A stretch of DNA of 64,000 bases from Aestuariirhabdus haliotis (GCF_023509475.1 NZ_JAKSDZ010000006.1:62001-126000); one strand, 5' to 3'. Shown: positions 1 through 8,737, counted from the stretch's first letter. Notes: generated by a model from the letters alone, not told the origin. A program made the numbers and translations.

Positions 1-492
1 ATCGGCATGGTACAACGGGATCGGGCCGAAACCATTGGTTGGGAGATCGCCAGCCAACGCGGCCACGAACCGATTCGCCTGGAAGCCAAACCCAGTTTCG
101 CCAATTTGCTGGTGTGGAAAATCGTCTATGAAACCGACCAGCATTATTACGTCGACGCCGTTCGGGTGGCCGCCAACCATAAGGTCTATCCGGGACAACA
201 TATTCAAAAGCTGAATATTGCTCGCGATCTGCCCTGGCTGGATCCTGCATCGCAGCAAGCTCAGGATATCGAACGTTTCCGCTGGTTTTCCAACGGTTAC
301 ATCGCCAGGGATCCAGAGCGTCCAAACCGGGTGGTGGATGTGCGTTACTCCATTATCCCGAACGAGATCAAAGCCCTCTGGGGTATCGAGTTAAATCCAT
401 TGGCCGATCATCGACAGCATGTTCAATACCAGGAGGGGCGCGATACCGGCCAGCAGAATCGCGACAAATTCTGGAGTATGTTGTTCGACTGA
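1..492 (+). CDS. Metal-dependent hydrolase (YdjM-like), C-terminal part
   Basis: The reading frame is open to the left edge of the window, so only the last ~163 residues are present. The visible part has no membrane segment and looks like the soluble tail found after the membrane helices of YdjM/DUF457-type inner-membrane hydrolases in Pseudomonas relatives. It is rich in aromatic and basic residues (RFRWFSNGYIARDP, IPNEIKALWGIEL). The catalytic N-terminal region lies outside the window, so activity cannot be judged. It converges with the M16 peptidase gene across a gap of about 120 bp. The family call rests on overall resemblance of the tail only. Confidence 0.55.
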   Translation: MGMVQRDRAETIGWEIASQRGHEPIRLEAKPSFANLLVWKIVYETDQHYYVDAVRVAANHKVYPGQHIQKLNIARDLPWLDPASQQAQDIERFRWFSNGYIARDPERPNRVVDVRYSIIPNEIKALWGIELNPLADHRQHVQYQEGRDTGQQNRDKFWSMLFD

Positions 493-610
493 AACCCTTG
501 CAGGATTGCCCCCCGACGCCGAGCACTCACAGAGTATGCCCTGCCGCCTTGCTACCCTGCTGGACCAAGTATCATCACGAGAAAGAAAGGTGTTGATCGC
601 GAATCAGGGG

Positions 611-2086
611 CTAACGCGATCGACGCCGAAGCCACCAGCGCCACAGGGCCAGCGCCGCAACCAGCAATAGCGCCACAATGCTGGTGATAAAGGCGCCGAA
701 GCTCATCAAAGGCGACTCCACAATTCGATAGCCGGTACCCCCCAGGTTACGTTGGATCACCTCGTTCATCTGCTCGACGGTCAAGGACTCGGTGGCCGCT
801 TCCATATCAAGAAAGCGATCGCCTTGCAGCTCAAACAGTGAGGCCGTGTACAGATCGGCCAATGAGCTGTTGGTTTCATAGCTGATGCTGTATTCCAGCA
901 AATCGGTACGAATCAGGCTTTGCAGGGTTTCTTGATCGATGCCCTGCACTTTCAGTTCGGCAAAGATTTGCTCAATGATCTCCAACGCCAGGTTTTCATC
1001 ATCCGGAGACACATCGGCATACCCCCACAGCCAACCACCGCGTGAATCTTTTAAAGACGAGGTCCCCGGGGTATAGGTAATCCCCTCCCGCGTGCGCAGC
1101 CGGGCATAGAGTTCGTTGTCCACATAACGATCCAGAATGGTCAGAGCGTAAAGGTCCGGCGAGTAGAGATTTTCCGTCAGATAGACCACCCCCACTTCGC
1201 TCTCACTACCAAACAGCGATGACAGAGTGCCATCGTATTTCGCCCGAGCCGGTGTCAGGTAAGGCGTCAGAGGAGGCACCTGAACGGGCTTGGCGATCAT
1301 CTGGCCGAAGGTCTGTTCAATGGTGGTGAGCAAATCATTATCGATATCCCCAACCACGATCAGAGTCATATTTGCGGGAACATAATGTTTATCCCGCTCA
1401 TCCACCAGGCGTTGTCGATCCAGATGATTGGCGGTATCCAGCACCGGACACAGGGCTTCCATATCGTACATAAATTTGGACGCCGCACTGTGAAACAACC
1501 CCATTTCAAACAACCAGTTATAGACCGCACTGTCATCGTGGCCCGATTCACGATGCACCACATCACGACTGTTCGCGACTCGGTCTTCGGTAAAACGAGT
1601 ATCCGTCATCATCTGATAGAGCAAAGAGACCGCTTCATTTTGATAACCGCTGTACAGGTCGAAGTGATATTCGGTTTGTTCCGTGTCGGTATAGGCATTC
1701 CAGGATGCCCCCCAGCTGCTGACCAGGTCTTCCAGCTCGGTTTCACTGTATTGGCTGGTGCCACTGAACATCATGTGCTCCAGCAGGTGGGGCAGTTCGC
1801 GATCCTCGCAGCTGTAATGGTCCATGCCAATACCCACCACCAGGCGGATGGAAACGTTATGAGCCCCGTCGGTCGGTTTCAGCAACACCTTCAGGCCGTT
1901 GGCCAGATCTATACGATCAACCTGATACAGCCCATCCCGGCTATAACGTTCTGCCTGAACCGCATTCGCCCCACCAAGCCAGGACATAGACACACTCAGA
2001 GCCACGACCAGGAGACGAGTAAGACATCGGCAACCAAAAGCCCTGGCCGTTAAACCCGTTTGAAACTTAAATGAAAGCAATGCCAT
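611..2086 (-). CDS. M16 family zinc metallopeptidase, membrane-anchored
   Basis: A protein of about 491 residues with an N-terminal signal-like hydrophobic stretch (LLVVALSVSMSWLGG). The inverted zinc motif HxxEH follows, in HLLEHMMFSGTSQ, with a downstream glutamate-containing helix (NEAVSLLYQMMTD) as in pitrilysin-like enzymes. The C-terminal half is the M16_C domain. The protein ends in a single transmembrane helix followed by an arginine-rich tail (RWWLRRRSR), so it is probably anchored with the peptidase domain in the periplasm. A TTG codon 39 bases upstream extends the frame, but the ATG at 2086 is preferred. It lies downstream of cynS on the same strand but is separated from it by a strong terminator, so it is probably transcribed on its own. 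The substrate is unknown. Confidence 0.85.
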   Translation of the reverse strand: MALLSFKFQTGLTARAFGCRCLTRLLVVALSVSMSWLGGANAVQAERYSRDGLYQVDRIDLANGLKVLLKPTDGAHNVSIRLVVGIGMDHYSCEDRELPHLLEHMMFSGTSQYSETELEDLVSSWGASWNAYTDTEQTEYHFDLYSGYQNEAVSLLYQMMTDTRFTEDRVANSRDVVHRESGHDDSAVYNWLFEMGLFHSAASKFMYDMEALCPVLDTANHLDRQRLVDERDKHYVPANMTLIVVGDIDNDLLTTIEQTFGQMIAKPVQVPPLTPYLTPARAKYDGTLSSLFGSESEVGVVYLTENLYSPDLYALTILDRYVDNELYARLRTREGITYTPGTSSLKDSRGGWLWGYADVSPDDENLALEIIEQIFAELKVQGIDQETLQSLIRTDLLEYSISYETNSSLADLYTASLFELQGDRFLDMEAATESLTVEQMNEVIQRNLGGTGYRIVESPLMSFGAFITSIVALLLVAALALWRWWLRRRSR

Positions 2087-2135
2087 GGAAACTCGCTGGT
2101 TAATTCGTTTCCAAAGGGTAGGCAAAAACCGAGAA

Positions 2136-2177
2136 TAAAAAAAGCCCGCCTGTCGATCTCCATCAACAGGCGGGCTT
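2136..2177 (-). terminator. Rho-independent terminator after cynS
   Basis: A perfect 12-bp stem (AAGCCCGCCTGT with ACAGGCGGGCTT at 2142-2153 and 2166-2177) and a 12-nt loop. On the minus strand it is followed by a run of seven T. It lies between the cynS stop and the M16 start and should end the channel-kinase-cynS transcript. Confidence 0.9.
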
Positions 2178-2342
2178 AAAACTCGACCAACTCTTATAAG
2201 GTGACGCTGTTTTAGCTAAGGCAACTCTGACCGATTTAGATAACGTGCTGCCGGGGTTTCAGACGCATCAAACAGCGTTACTCCAATTTTTTCAGCAAAG
2301 GAGCATGACATGCGTCATTCGACATTGTCATCAAGCACCCGA

Positions 2343-2792
2343 TCAATAGGTTTTATACGGCAGAAACTTACCCGACATCACCACATTGACACGATCGCCT
2401 TTGGGATCCGCTTCGCGCTGAATATCCATGGAAAAATCGATGGCGCTCATAATGCCGTCACCAAACTCTTCATGAATCAACTCCTTGATGGTGGTGCCAT
2501 AGACATTGACCAGCTCATACCAGCGATAGATCAGTGGATCGGTCGGCACCGCCGTGGGTAACGAGCCTTTATAGGGGGCAATTTGCAACCAGGCCACGGC
2601 CTCATCGGGCAGGTCGAACAAACGCCCGACAAGTTCCGCCTGACTTTTATCAAGCGCCATCTGTCCCAGGCAAGCCGCCGTCGTCCACTCTTTGGACAGA
2701 CCGATCTCAGCCGCCACATCCTTCCACTTGATGCCTTTAGTGACCTTGGCAGCCAGAATCATTTGAGTGACTTCATCACGATGACTGATCAT
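2343..2792 (-). CDS. cynS: Cyanate hydratase (cyanase)
   Basis: This enzyme converts cyanate and bicarbonate to ammonia and CO2, in the cytoplasm. The 149-residue length is normal for the family. An N-terminal helical DNA-binding-like domain (KWKDVAAEIGLSKEWTTAACLGQ) precedes the catalytic domain, which contains the conserved stretch DPLIYRWYELVNVYGTTIKELIHEEFGDG, with the Arg, Glu and Ser residues used by cyanases, and the C-terminal SGKFLPYKTY. The start at 2792 is set by the ribosome-binding sequence GAGGAAA a few bases upstream; a longer open frame to 2921 would overlap the kinase gene and lacks family similarity. It follows the kinase by 71 bp and the channel gene beyond it, suggesting one nitrogen-acquisition transcript. 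Confidence 0.96.
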   Translation of the reverse strand: MISHRDEVTQMILAAKVTKGIKWKDVAAEIGLSKEWTTAACLGQMALDKSQAELVGRLFDLPDEAVAWLQIAPYKGSLPTAVPTDPLIYRWYELVNVYGTTIKELIHEEFGDGIMSAIDFSMDIQREADPKGDRVNVVMSGKFLPYKTY

Positions 2793-2863
2793 AGAGTTTT
2801 CCTCTTGTTCGATAAATGGATAACACACTTGGGATCTAATAACGCCGGCAAGATCATCTCTTG

Positions 2864-4585
2864 CTAGCGGCTGAGCAAAAACACAATCACTGCCGCCAAC
2901 ACCACCGACATGCCCTGCCAAAACAGCACCGGATTCCGGTCGATCAATGGAGGCCGCGTTTTATTGATAAAGGCCTGGTTTGGTTGACGCAGATCCGTTA
3001 GAAATTCGGATAAAGTGTCATAACGTTTTTCCGGAAAAGGACTGACGGCTTTCTTCAAGGTCTCATCGACCCAGGCAGGAATTTCCCGCTCCTCATCCAG
3101 TACCGATTGATAATTTAGCCGTCGTTGTGCCGCCACGGTTCTGGCCTGGGAAACCCTGGTGCCATAGGGAAACTTTCCGCACAGCATGTGATAGGCCAAC
3201 ACCGCCAATGAATAGATATCCGATGAATAGGTGCCCAGATCGCCCAGAAAATATTCGGGCGCGGTATAAAATGCCGTGCCCAACATCGCCTGTTGCTGCG
3301 CCATGGGGGAAGCCTCAACCACGCCCGCGACGCGCGCCGAACCAAAGTCGATAATCTTCACCGTACCGGTTTTATCGATCATGATGTTGTCGGGTTTCAA
3401 GTCCTGATACAGAATCTCTTTACGATGCAGCGCCAACAATCCTTTGGCCACCTGATCGATAATGTCCCGAACGGTTTCCAACTCGGGTTTGGGGTTATCA
3501 ATCAACCACTGCGCCAGGGTCTGGCCTTCGATGTACTCCATCACCGTATAGAGATAATTTCGCTTGCGATGTTGCGGCCCGGCTTTTAACACGTGAGCAC
3601 TGTTCACCCGACGCGCCACCCACTCCTCCATCAAGAAACGCTCCAGGTAATCAGAATCGGTGCGCAAATCGATTGAGGGGGTTTTCAGAATCACTTGAGT
3701 ATCGGTGCTTTCATCCAGCGCCAGATAGACATGACTGCGACTGGTTGCATGCACTTCCCGTACAATCTTATAGCCATCGAAACTGGCTCTGGCCTCCAGA
3801 ATCGGCGCAAAAGGCAGCGCTTCCATTTGATGCTGAATAGCATTGGCATCGGCCTGCGGCAGTTCATTGACCTGGACAATTTGCAAACTCAGATTATCAC
3901 CGCTGCCCTGCTTAAAGGCCTCGTCGACAATCAACCGCGCGGCGGCATCAAGCTCATCCTGCTGCTCATGAATACTGCGGATCATAAATTCGGCATCGAC
4001 GAATTCGTAAACACCGTCGGTGGCCAGAATAAAAATATCGCCGCTATCAACGGCTACTGATTGGTGGTCAAGCTCCAGTTGGGATTCAATCCCCATGGCT
4101 CGACTCAGATAACTTTGCTCCTGGGACACCCAAAGCCGGTGGTCTTTGGTGAGTTGCTCCAGTGCCTTGTCCTGTAGACGATAAACTCGAGTATCGCCGA
4201 CATGAAAAATATGTGCCCGGTTGGATTTGATCACCATGGCACTCAGGGTGCTGACATAGCCCCGATCCTTGTCGAAACGAAATTCGCTGTTCAGGGTTTG
4301 CGAATGCAGCCAGGAATTGGTCGCGGATAACACGCGCTGTACCGACTGTTTTACCGACCAGGCCTCGGAGGTACAGAAATAATCATCAAGAAAACTTTTT
4401 ACCGCGGTTTCGCTGGCAATATGACTCACCTGGCTGCTGCTGATACCGTCGGCCATGGCCACAGCAACCCCTTTCAAACTGAGCTGGGGTTCGGTGGGAA
4501 TACAAAAACCGTAGAAATCCTGATTGCTGGCCTTGCGCCCTTTATCGGAATACTGCCCCACAGAGACTTTCAGCTGACTACTCAT
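2864..4585 (-). CDS. Fused PP2C phosphatase / Ser-Thr protein kinase
   Basis: 573 residues. Residues ~1-240 form a PP2C-type phosphatase with the metal-site motifs AMADGIS, HVGDTRVYRL and LATDGVYEF. Residues ~270-530 form a Hanks-type kinase: the catalytic loop YQDLKPDNIMID carries the catalytic Asp with Tyr in place of the usual His, and the DFG motif is in KIIDFGSA. A single transmembrane helix ends the protein (FWQGMSVVLAAVIVFLLSR), placing both domains in the cytoplasm. Proteins of this design sit next to nitrate/nitrite genes in Pseudomonas and relatives. Here the gene lies between a formate/nitrite channel and cyanase, so a role in nitrogen acquisition is inferred. Its targets are unknown. 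Both catalytic domains look intact. Confidence 0.92.
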   Translation of the reverse strand: MSSQLKVSVGQYSDKGRKASNQDFYGFCIPTEPQLSLKGVAVAMADGISSSQVSHIASETAVKSFLDDYFCTSEAWSVKQSVQRVLSATNSWLHSQTLNSEFRFDKDRGYVSTLSAMVIKSNRAHIFHVGDTRVYRLQDKALEQLTKDHRLWVSQEQSYLSRAMGIESQLELDHQSVAVDSGDIFILATDGVYEFVDAEFMIRSIHEQQDELDAAARLIVDEAFKQGSGDNLSLQIVQVNELPQADANAIQHQMEALPFAPILEARASFDGYKIVREVHATSRSHVYLALDESTDTQVILKTPSIDLRTDSDYLERFLMEEWVARRVNSAHVLKAGPQHRKRNYLYTVMEYIEGQTLAQWLIDNPKPELETVRDIIDQVAKGLLALHRKEILYQDLKPDNIMIDKTGTVKIIDFGSARVAGVVEASPMAQQQAMLGTAFYTAPEYFLGDLGTYSSDIYSLAVLAYHMLCGKFPYGTRVSQARTVAAQRRLNYQSVLDEEREIPAWVDETLKKAVSPFPEKRYDTLSEFLTDLRQPNQAFINKTRPPLIDRNPVLFWQGMSVVLAAVIVFLLSR

Positions 4586-4743
4586 AAGTCGATCACTACC
4601 CCGGCATTATTCGATAACCATTAATGGCTTCAGGTTGTGCGGCATGAATCTGAACAAAGCCCCAACAAGGGGATCATCGGGGCCTTGCTCAAATTCACAA
4701 CAACCGGGCGCAAACGTCGACTGCGTTTGAGCCCGATATGCCA

Positions 4744-5556
4744 TCAGGCAGCTACGCGCTTACCCACGGTGCGAACGTGAGTGGTGTAAAGCGTCAGGCC
4801 AGTGAAGGCCAAACCACCCACCAGGTTACCCAGCACAGTAGGAATTTCATTCCAGATCAGGTAGTCCATGATGGAGAACTCACCACCCATGATGATGCCA
4901 GATGGGAACAGGAACATATTAACGATGGAGTGTTCGAAGCCCATAAAGAAGAACAGCATGATCGGCATCCACATCGCCATCACCTTGCCGCTGACGGTGG
5001 TCGAGATCATCGCACCAACAACCCCCATGGAGACCATCCAGTTGCACAGCATGCCGCGCAGGAAAATGGTCGCCCAACCGGCGGCACCAAACTCGGCATA
5101 ACCCAGGGTACGCGCTTCACCGACCGTGGCGATCTTGGCACCAACCGCACCCGGGTCTGTGTTAAAGCCCATGGTAAAGACAAATGCCATCATCACGGCA
5201 ACGGTGATGGCACCACCGAAATTACCGATAAACACCAGCCACCAGTTGCGCAAAATGCTTTTGATGGTCACCCCCGGACGACCGTCGAGCCAGGCCAGAG
5301 GCGTTAAGACAAACACCCCGGTCAACAGGTCGAAGCCCATCAGGTAGAGCATGCAAAAGCCCACCGGGAATAAAATGGCACCGATTAAAAATACGCCGGT
5401 TTTTACCGCAACGGTAATCGCAAACGCCGCCGCCAGGGCCAGAATAGCACCGGCCATAAAGGCCCGAATCAAGGTATCGCGGGTCGACATATGAACTTTG
5501 GATTCACCGGCATCTACCATCTTGGTGACAAATTCGGATGGAACTAAATAAGCCAT
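4744..5556 (-). CDS. Formate/nitrite transporter (FocA/NirC family)
   Basis: A 270-residue, six-helix inner-membrane channel protein of the FNT family. Characteristic segments are FLIGAILFPVGFCMLYLMGFDLLTG early, RNWWLVFIGNFGGA in the middle, and CNWMVSMG and GFEHSIVNMF late, the last containing the conserved pore histidine. Sequence alone cannot choose between nitrite, formate or another small anion. The company of cyanase and the nitrogen-type promoter favours nitrite. The start at 5556 has a good ribosome-binding site (GAGGAAATATC before ATG). It heads an apparent operon with the kinase and cynS. The 158-bp gap to the kinase holds imperfect GC-rich hairpins that may give partial termination. 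Confidence 0.93.
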   Translation of the reverse strand: MAYLVPSEFVTKMVDAGESKVHMSTRDTLIRAFMAGAILALAAAFAITVAVKTGVFLIGAILFPVGFCMLYLMGFDLLTGVFVLTPLAWLDGRPGVTIKSILRNWWLVFIGNFGGAITVAVMMAFVFTMGFNTDPGAVGAKIATVGEARTLGYAEFGAAGWATIFLRGMLCNWMVSMGVVGAMISTTVSGKVMAMWMPIMLFFFMGFEHSIVNMFLFPSGIIMGGEFSIMDYLIWNEIPTVLGNLVGGLAFTGLTLYTTHVRTVGKRVAA

Positions 5557-5677
5557 GATATTTCCTCATTGAGCATTAAAGTGTGGGTCATTTGCTTACC
5601 GCCAGATGTTGTTTTTGTTCTCTTCAGTCCTGCCTTCGAGGGCAGGTACTGCGCTGGTCCAAATGATACTGTCTCAT

Positions 5678-5693
5678 AGCAAGAGCTATGCCC
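5678..5693 (-). promoter_or_regulatory. Sigma-54-type promoter of the formate/nitrite channel gene
   Basis: On the minus strand this reads GGGCATAGCTCTTGCT. It has the invariant GG and GC 10 bp apart, plus the flanking GGCA and TTGCT of the -24/-12 consensus. The predicted start site is near 5667, giving a leader of about 110 nt. The leader holds a 6-bp hairpin (CCTGCC/GGCAGG) near 5630-5650. Confidence 0.6.
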
Positions 5694-5769
5694 AACCTCA
5701 AAAAAATCAGTTTTAAGCTTAATTATCAATAGGTTAACAAACACCCGACAAAATCCGACAAACATCAAC

Positions 5770-5784
5770 GCGCCACAACGGTGC
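5770..5784. promoter_or_regulatory. NtrC-like binding site
   Basis: GCGCC-N5-GGTGC differs at one position from the NtrC dyad GCACC-N5-GGTGC. It sits about 110 bp upstream of the predicted sigma-54 start site, a normal enhancer distance. It is found by eye and not tested. Confidence 0.45.
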
Positions 5785-5937
5785 GAAGCGCAACAGCACT
5801 GCTCCGATAACGGGCGCGCACCCATTAAGCACGCACTCACTTCAGCGCACGGCTATCACCGCTGCCGATTGCCTTTTATACTATCGCCCTTTCAATCTCC
5901 CCTTCCGGGATAACCACCTGCCCTAATGGAACCCCCA

Positions 5938-6819
5938 ATGTCCGATGTCACGCTAAGTTTCGATACCAAACCCGCGATCGCCCCCGCCATGCTGAAAGCC
6001 CTGCTGCTGCCCCGCAAAGGCTTTAATGCCGCCACCGGTTTGCCGAGCATTAGCGCCGCCTGGAACGACCTGCACATCGACCCCAATGCGCTTGATAATT
6101 ATCTGAACCTGTTAGGGCTTGCCGCCACCGATCATCTGCCAGTGCTTTACCCCCACGTGATTGCGGGGGCCATGCATATGCATATGCTGACGCACAAAGC
6201 CTTTCCGATTCGCCTGTTAGGCGCCGTGCATTTAAAAAACCGTATTCTTCAGCACCGCCCCATTGGCAAGCATGAAGTCCTCAGTTTGAGCAGCGAGATG
6301 GGCGACACGCGCCTGGTGGAAAAAGGCGTCGAGTTTGATTTCACGACGCAGGTCAGGGTACAGGGCGAAACGGTGTGGGAAGAAACCACCATCTACTTTA
6401 TGGCCGGACGCTTTGGTGGCAAGGAGAACCCCAGCCCGCAGCAAAGCTTTGACCTGGCCAGCCTGGACAGCGCCGAAGAGATCGCGTCCTGGTCGATCCC
6501 GGCCAATCGTGGCAAACAATACGCCCGCATTACCGGCGACTACAACCCCATTCATATGTCGGCCACGCTGGCCAAGCTGTTTGGTTTTAAACGGGATATC
6601 GCCCATGGTTTTGGCGTTCTGGCCCAGGCCATTGAGCGCAGCCAGATTGCTATTGAAAGCGGTAAGAAAACCCAGGTGGATGTGATCTTTAAAGGCCCGG
6701 TGTATCTCGACAGCTCGGTGCAGATCCAACAAAACCAAGCGCAGGATGCCGCCCGGTTCGATCTCTATTGCGGTGATAACCCCAAGCCCAGTATCTGTGC
6801 GGCGGTGTTGTCCGTCTAA
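5938..6819 (+). CDS. MaoC-like hotdog-fold hydratase
   Basis: About 293 residues with a C-terminal MaoC-like hot-dog domain. The motif QYARITGDYNPIHMSATLAKLFGFKRDIAHGF contains the hydratase catalytic Asp and His (D-x-N-P-x-H) and the later G-x-A-H-G. The N-terminal half is a second, degenerate hot-dog domain, giving the double-hot-dog arrangement common among proteobacterial (R)-specific enoyl-CoA hydratase relatives. The substrate is probably an acyl-CoA or acyl-ACP; its chain length cannot be read. An in-frame ATG 12 bases upstream (5926) is also possible, but the ATG at 5938 has a weak GGAA ahead of it. It is divergent from the channel gene and monocistronic. Confidence 0.85.
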   Translation: MSDVTLSFDTKPAIAPAMLKALLLPRKGFNAATGLPSISAAWNDLHIDPNALDNYLNLLGLAATDHLPVLYPHVIAGAMHMHMLTHKAFPIRLLGAVHLKNRILQHRPIGKHEVLSLSSEMGDTRLVEKGVEFDFTTQVRVQGETVWEETTIYFMAGRFGGKENPSPQQSFDLASLDSAEEIASWSIPANRGKQYARITGDYNPIHMSATLAKLFGFKRDIAHGFGVLAQAIERSQIAIESGKKTQVDVIFKGPVYLDSSVQIQQNQAQDAARFDLYCGDNPKPSICAAVLSV

Positions 6820-6890
6820 GTGGTTTTATTTTCGGCTGTTTTGATTACCTCAGGTTATTCCGAGTAATCACAATCCAATTGGCTTTTATA

Positions 6891-7160
6891 ATTGCCGGGA
6901 AGGACCCCGGCTGGTCCCTCAAGGGCTGGAACCGCCCAGCCCGGCCGCTCTGGGCCATCCCTGGCCTCTCGGCATTCGAACATCCATGTTCATCATATCC
7001 CGGCGGCCCCACATACTGCCCGCTGCGCGGTTCCCTACGAGATTCCTTTTTTGCTCAGGTCGTGCCCATTCGCTCCCGCTCAACGGCACTCAATCGGCCA
7101 TCCCTGGCCGATGGCCCTGGCAATAACGAAATCGCTTCGGTCAGCATGAAAGGGGGATGG
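6891..7160 (+). repeat. Dispersed structured repeat, copy 1
   Basis: About 270 bp, non-coding. It has three predicted hairpins: GGACC/GGTCC (6902-6917), GGGCTGG/CCAGCCC (6923-6942) and ATCGGCCA/TGGCCGAT (7093-7112). It ends with a conserved GGTCAGCATGAAAGGGGGATGG block. Relative to copies 2 and 3 it carries about 50 extra bases after the second hairpin. Short open frames across it are by-products of the repeat. Confidence 0.85.
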
Positions 7161-7531
7161 ATCGAGTAGACAAAGAGCTTTGATGCAAACCCCCCTTCTC
7201 TCTTTGACGGAAGTAAATTATCGATGCCGGGGCCTTCTTGCCAAGAAAGTGCCATGGACGGACATTTGAGTAACCCGACGCAGGACGCGGCTGGTTACGA
7301 CCCTGACAGCGCTAATTTGCTGGAGTGAATCGTGAAGCGACAAAGAGAGTGGGGCTGGGGGGATTCTTAAGGGGAAGACAGCCCTTCCCCATAAGGCACT
7401 CGTCGGGGTGCGTCCCGACCGATGATCTAATTGGATTATTAAAAAAGCACAAATATAGTAACGGGATAATATTTCGAGTCCGCAATGCGTTTTGAACACA
7501 GGCTCAAAGTATCTGATTTATTGTCGAATAG
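7161..7531. other. Intergenic spacer between repeat copies 1 and 2
   Basis: I see no convincing gene here. On the minus strand, about 7240-7430 loosely follows the block order of the neighbouring repeat: a GGGAC...ACCCCGAC start, a CCCTTAAGAATCCC block, and a GTCCGTCCATGGC block. It may be a diverged, inverted member of the same family. Confidence 0.35.
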
Positions 7532-7753
7532 ATTGCCGGGAAGGACCCCGGCTGGTCCCTCAAGGGCTGGAACCGCCCAGCCCTTAAGAATCCCGGGCGG
7601 CCCACATGCTGCCCGCTGCGCGGTTCCCTACGAGATTCCTTTATTGCTCAGGTCGTGCCCATTCGCTCCCGCTCAACGGCACTCAATCGGCCATCCCTGG
7701 CCGATGGCCCTGGCAATAACGAAATCTCTTCGGTCAGCATGAAAGGGGGATGG
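7532..7753 (+). repeat. Dispersed structured repeat, copy 2
   Basis: About 222 bp and nearly identical to copy 1 outside the variable insert. It has the same three hairpins and the same terminal block. It ends about 15 bp past the stop codon of the thioredoxin-like gene, which is transcribed towards it. Confidence 0.9.
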
Positions 7754-7768
7754 CTGAGTGCTTTCAGG

Positions 7769-8317
7769 CTAGATGCTCCATTTAATAGAACACCCCATAC
7801 TGGCGATCTGCTCCTTGGGACCCTGGCCGGTGGCCGCTATCAGGCGCATGGCATTGAGCAATTCGGGCACTCGCTCCGAGGCTTCTCCCATGCGGGCATC
7901 GTCCAACCGGCCTCGGTACTGCAACTCACCCGAGCGATTGAAGCCGAAGAAATCCGGCGTACAAACCGCGCCAAAAGCTTTACCGACGGATTGATCTTCA
8001 TCCACCAGATAGGGGAAGCTGAAACCCTGCTGACGGGCAAAGGCGCGCATCTTGTCGGGGGCATCGGCCGGGTACGACCGATAGTCGTTGGACATGATCG
8101 CCAGTACGTTAATCCCCTCTTCCATCAGCAACTGAGTATCGGCCGCCAGACGCTCAGCAATGCGTTGAACATAGGGGCAATGGTTGCAGATAAAGGCGAC
8201 CAGCAGGCCTTTTTCACCCAGCTGCTCGCTCAGGGTAAAGGGCTTGCCATCCGGGTCTTTCAGGGTGAAATCCGGGGCTTGCCAGCCGAAATCACAGATT
8301 GGGGTATCCAGTAACAT
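7769..8317 (-). CDS. Thioredoxin-like (AhpC/TSA-type) protein
   Basis: 182 residues, one redoxin domain, no signal peptide, so cytoplasmic. The active-site region reads FICNHCPYV, a CxxC-type motif (CNHC) after the second strand. The cis-proline loop is probably VCTPDFFGF, and QYRGRLDD follows. This is the pattern of the widespread thioredoxin family annotated near peroxiredoxins in gammaproteobacteria; the partner substrate is unknown. The start at 8317 has AAGGACG ahead of it. The antibiotic-biosynthesis-monooxygenase-like gene ends 16 bp upstream, so the two form an operon. The pair is bracketed by direct copies of the dispersed repeat. Confidence 0.88.
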   Translation of the reverse strand: MLLDTPICDFGWQAPDFTLKDPDGKPFTLSEQLGEKGLLVAFICNHCPYVQRIAERLAADTQLLMEEGINVLAIMSNDYRSYPADAPDKMRAFARQQGFSFPYLVDEDQSVGKAFGAVCTPDFFGFNRSGELQYRGRLDDARMGEASERVPELLNAMRLIAATGQGPKEQIASMGCSIKWSI

Positions 8318-8333
8318 AGTCGACGTCCTTGAC

Positions 8334-8624
8334 TTAACCGATGGGGGTCATCTCATTCAGGGTAAAGCTGTCCACCGCGCCCTCGACAGCGGCCAGATAG
8401 TCTTTCAGGTGCTGATTCTCCATATGGGTCTGCCACAGCTCACGGGATTGCCAGTTCTCGAAGAACAGGAAATGCGCAGGATTTTCGTTATCCTGATGCA
8501 GGTCGTAATTGATGCAACCCTCTTCCGCACGGGTAACATCGATCAGCTTTAACAGCTCGGCTTTCACCAGATCGACCTGATCGGCCCTGGCGATGATATT
8601 GGCAACGATGGTTAACTGGGACAT
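8334..8624 (-). CDS. Antibiotic biosynthesis monooxygenase (ABM) domain protein, YgiN-like
   Basis: 96 residues forming one ferredoxin-like ABM domain. Family signatures are the LTIVANIIARADQVDLVKAEL start, the central EEGCINYDLHQDNENP and the strand-helix FLFFENWQSRELWQTHMENQHLKDYL. Small proteins of this type act as quinol monooxygenases or catabolic accessory enzymes; the substrate here is not predictable. The start at 8624 is chosen because GAGGAAAAG precedes it; the longer frame to 8717 runs into low-complexity upstream sequence. It is the first gene of a two-gene operon with the thioredoxin-like gene. Confidence 0.88.
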   Translation of the reverse strand: MSQLTIVANIIARADQVDLVKAELLKLIDVTRAEEGCINYDLHQDNENPAHFLFFENWQSRELWQTHMENQHLKDYLAAVEGAVDSFTLNEMTPIG

Positions 8625-8737
8625 CTCTTTTCCTCGAACAGGTTGTGTTGGAATCGAGTTTAAGAATAGCGGTAATTGGGAGGGGCAAAAATGGGGTAAT
8701 TGTTGATTTATTATCAATGATTATTTGTTAATGCTGT

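Noticed and set aside
2310-2561. Plus-strand frame with AAGGAG before its ATG
   Set aside because: It is antisense to cynS, which is certain; the ribosome-binding match is by chance.
5630-5695. Two small hairpins upstream of the FNT gene as an ANTAR/NasT antiterminator target
   Set aside because: The CATAGC/GCTATG stem coincides with the sigma-54 promoter, so would not be transcribed; the other loop lacks the A1/G4 hexaloop pattern; no terminator follows.
7485-7742. 85-codon plus-strand frame, similar to one at 6892-7149
   Set aside because: Similarity between the two reflects the duplicated non-coding repeat; no coding bias or start signal.
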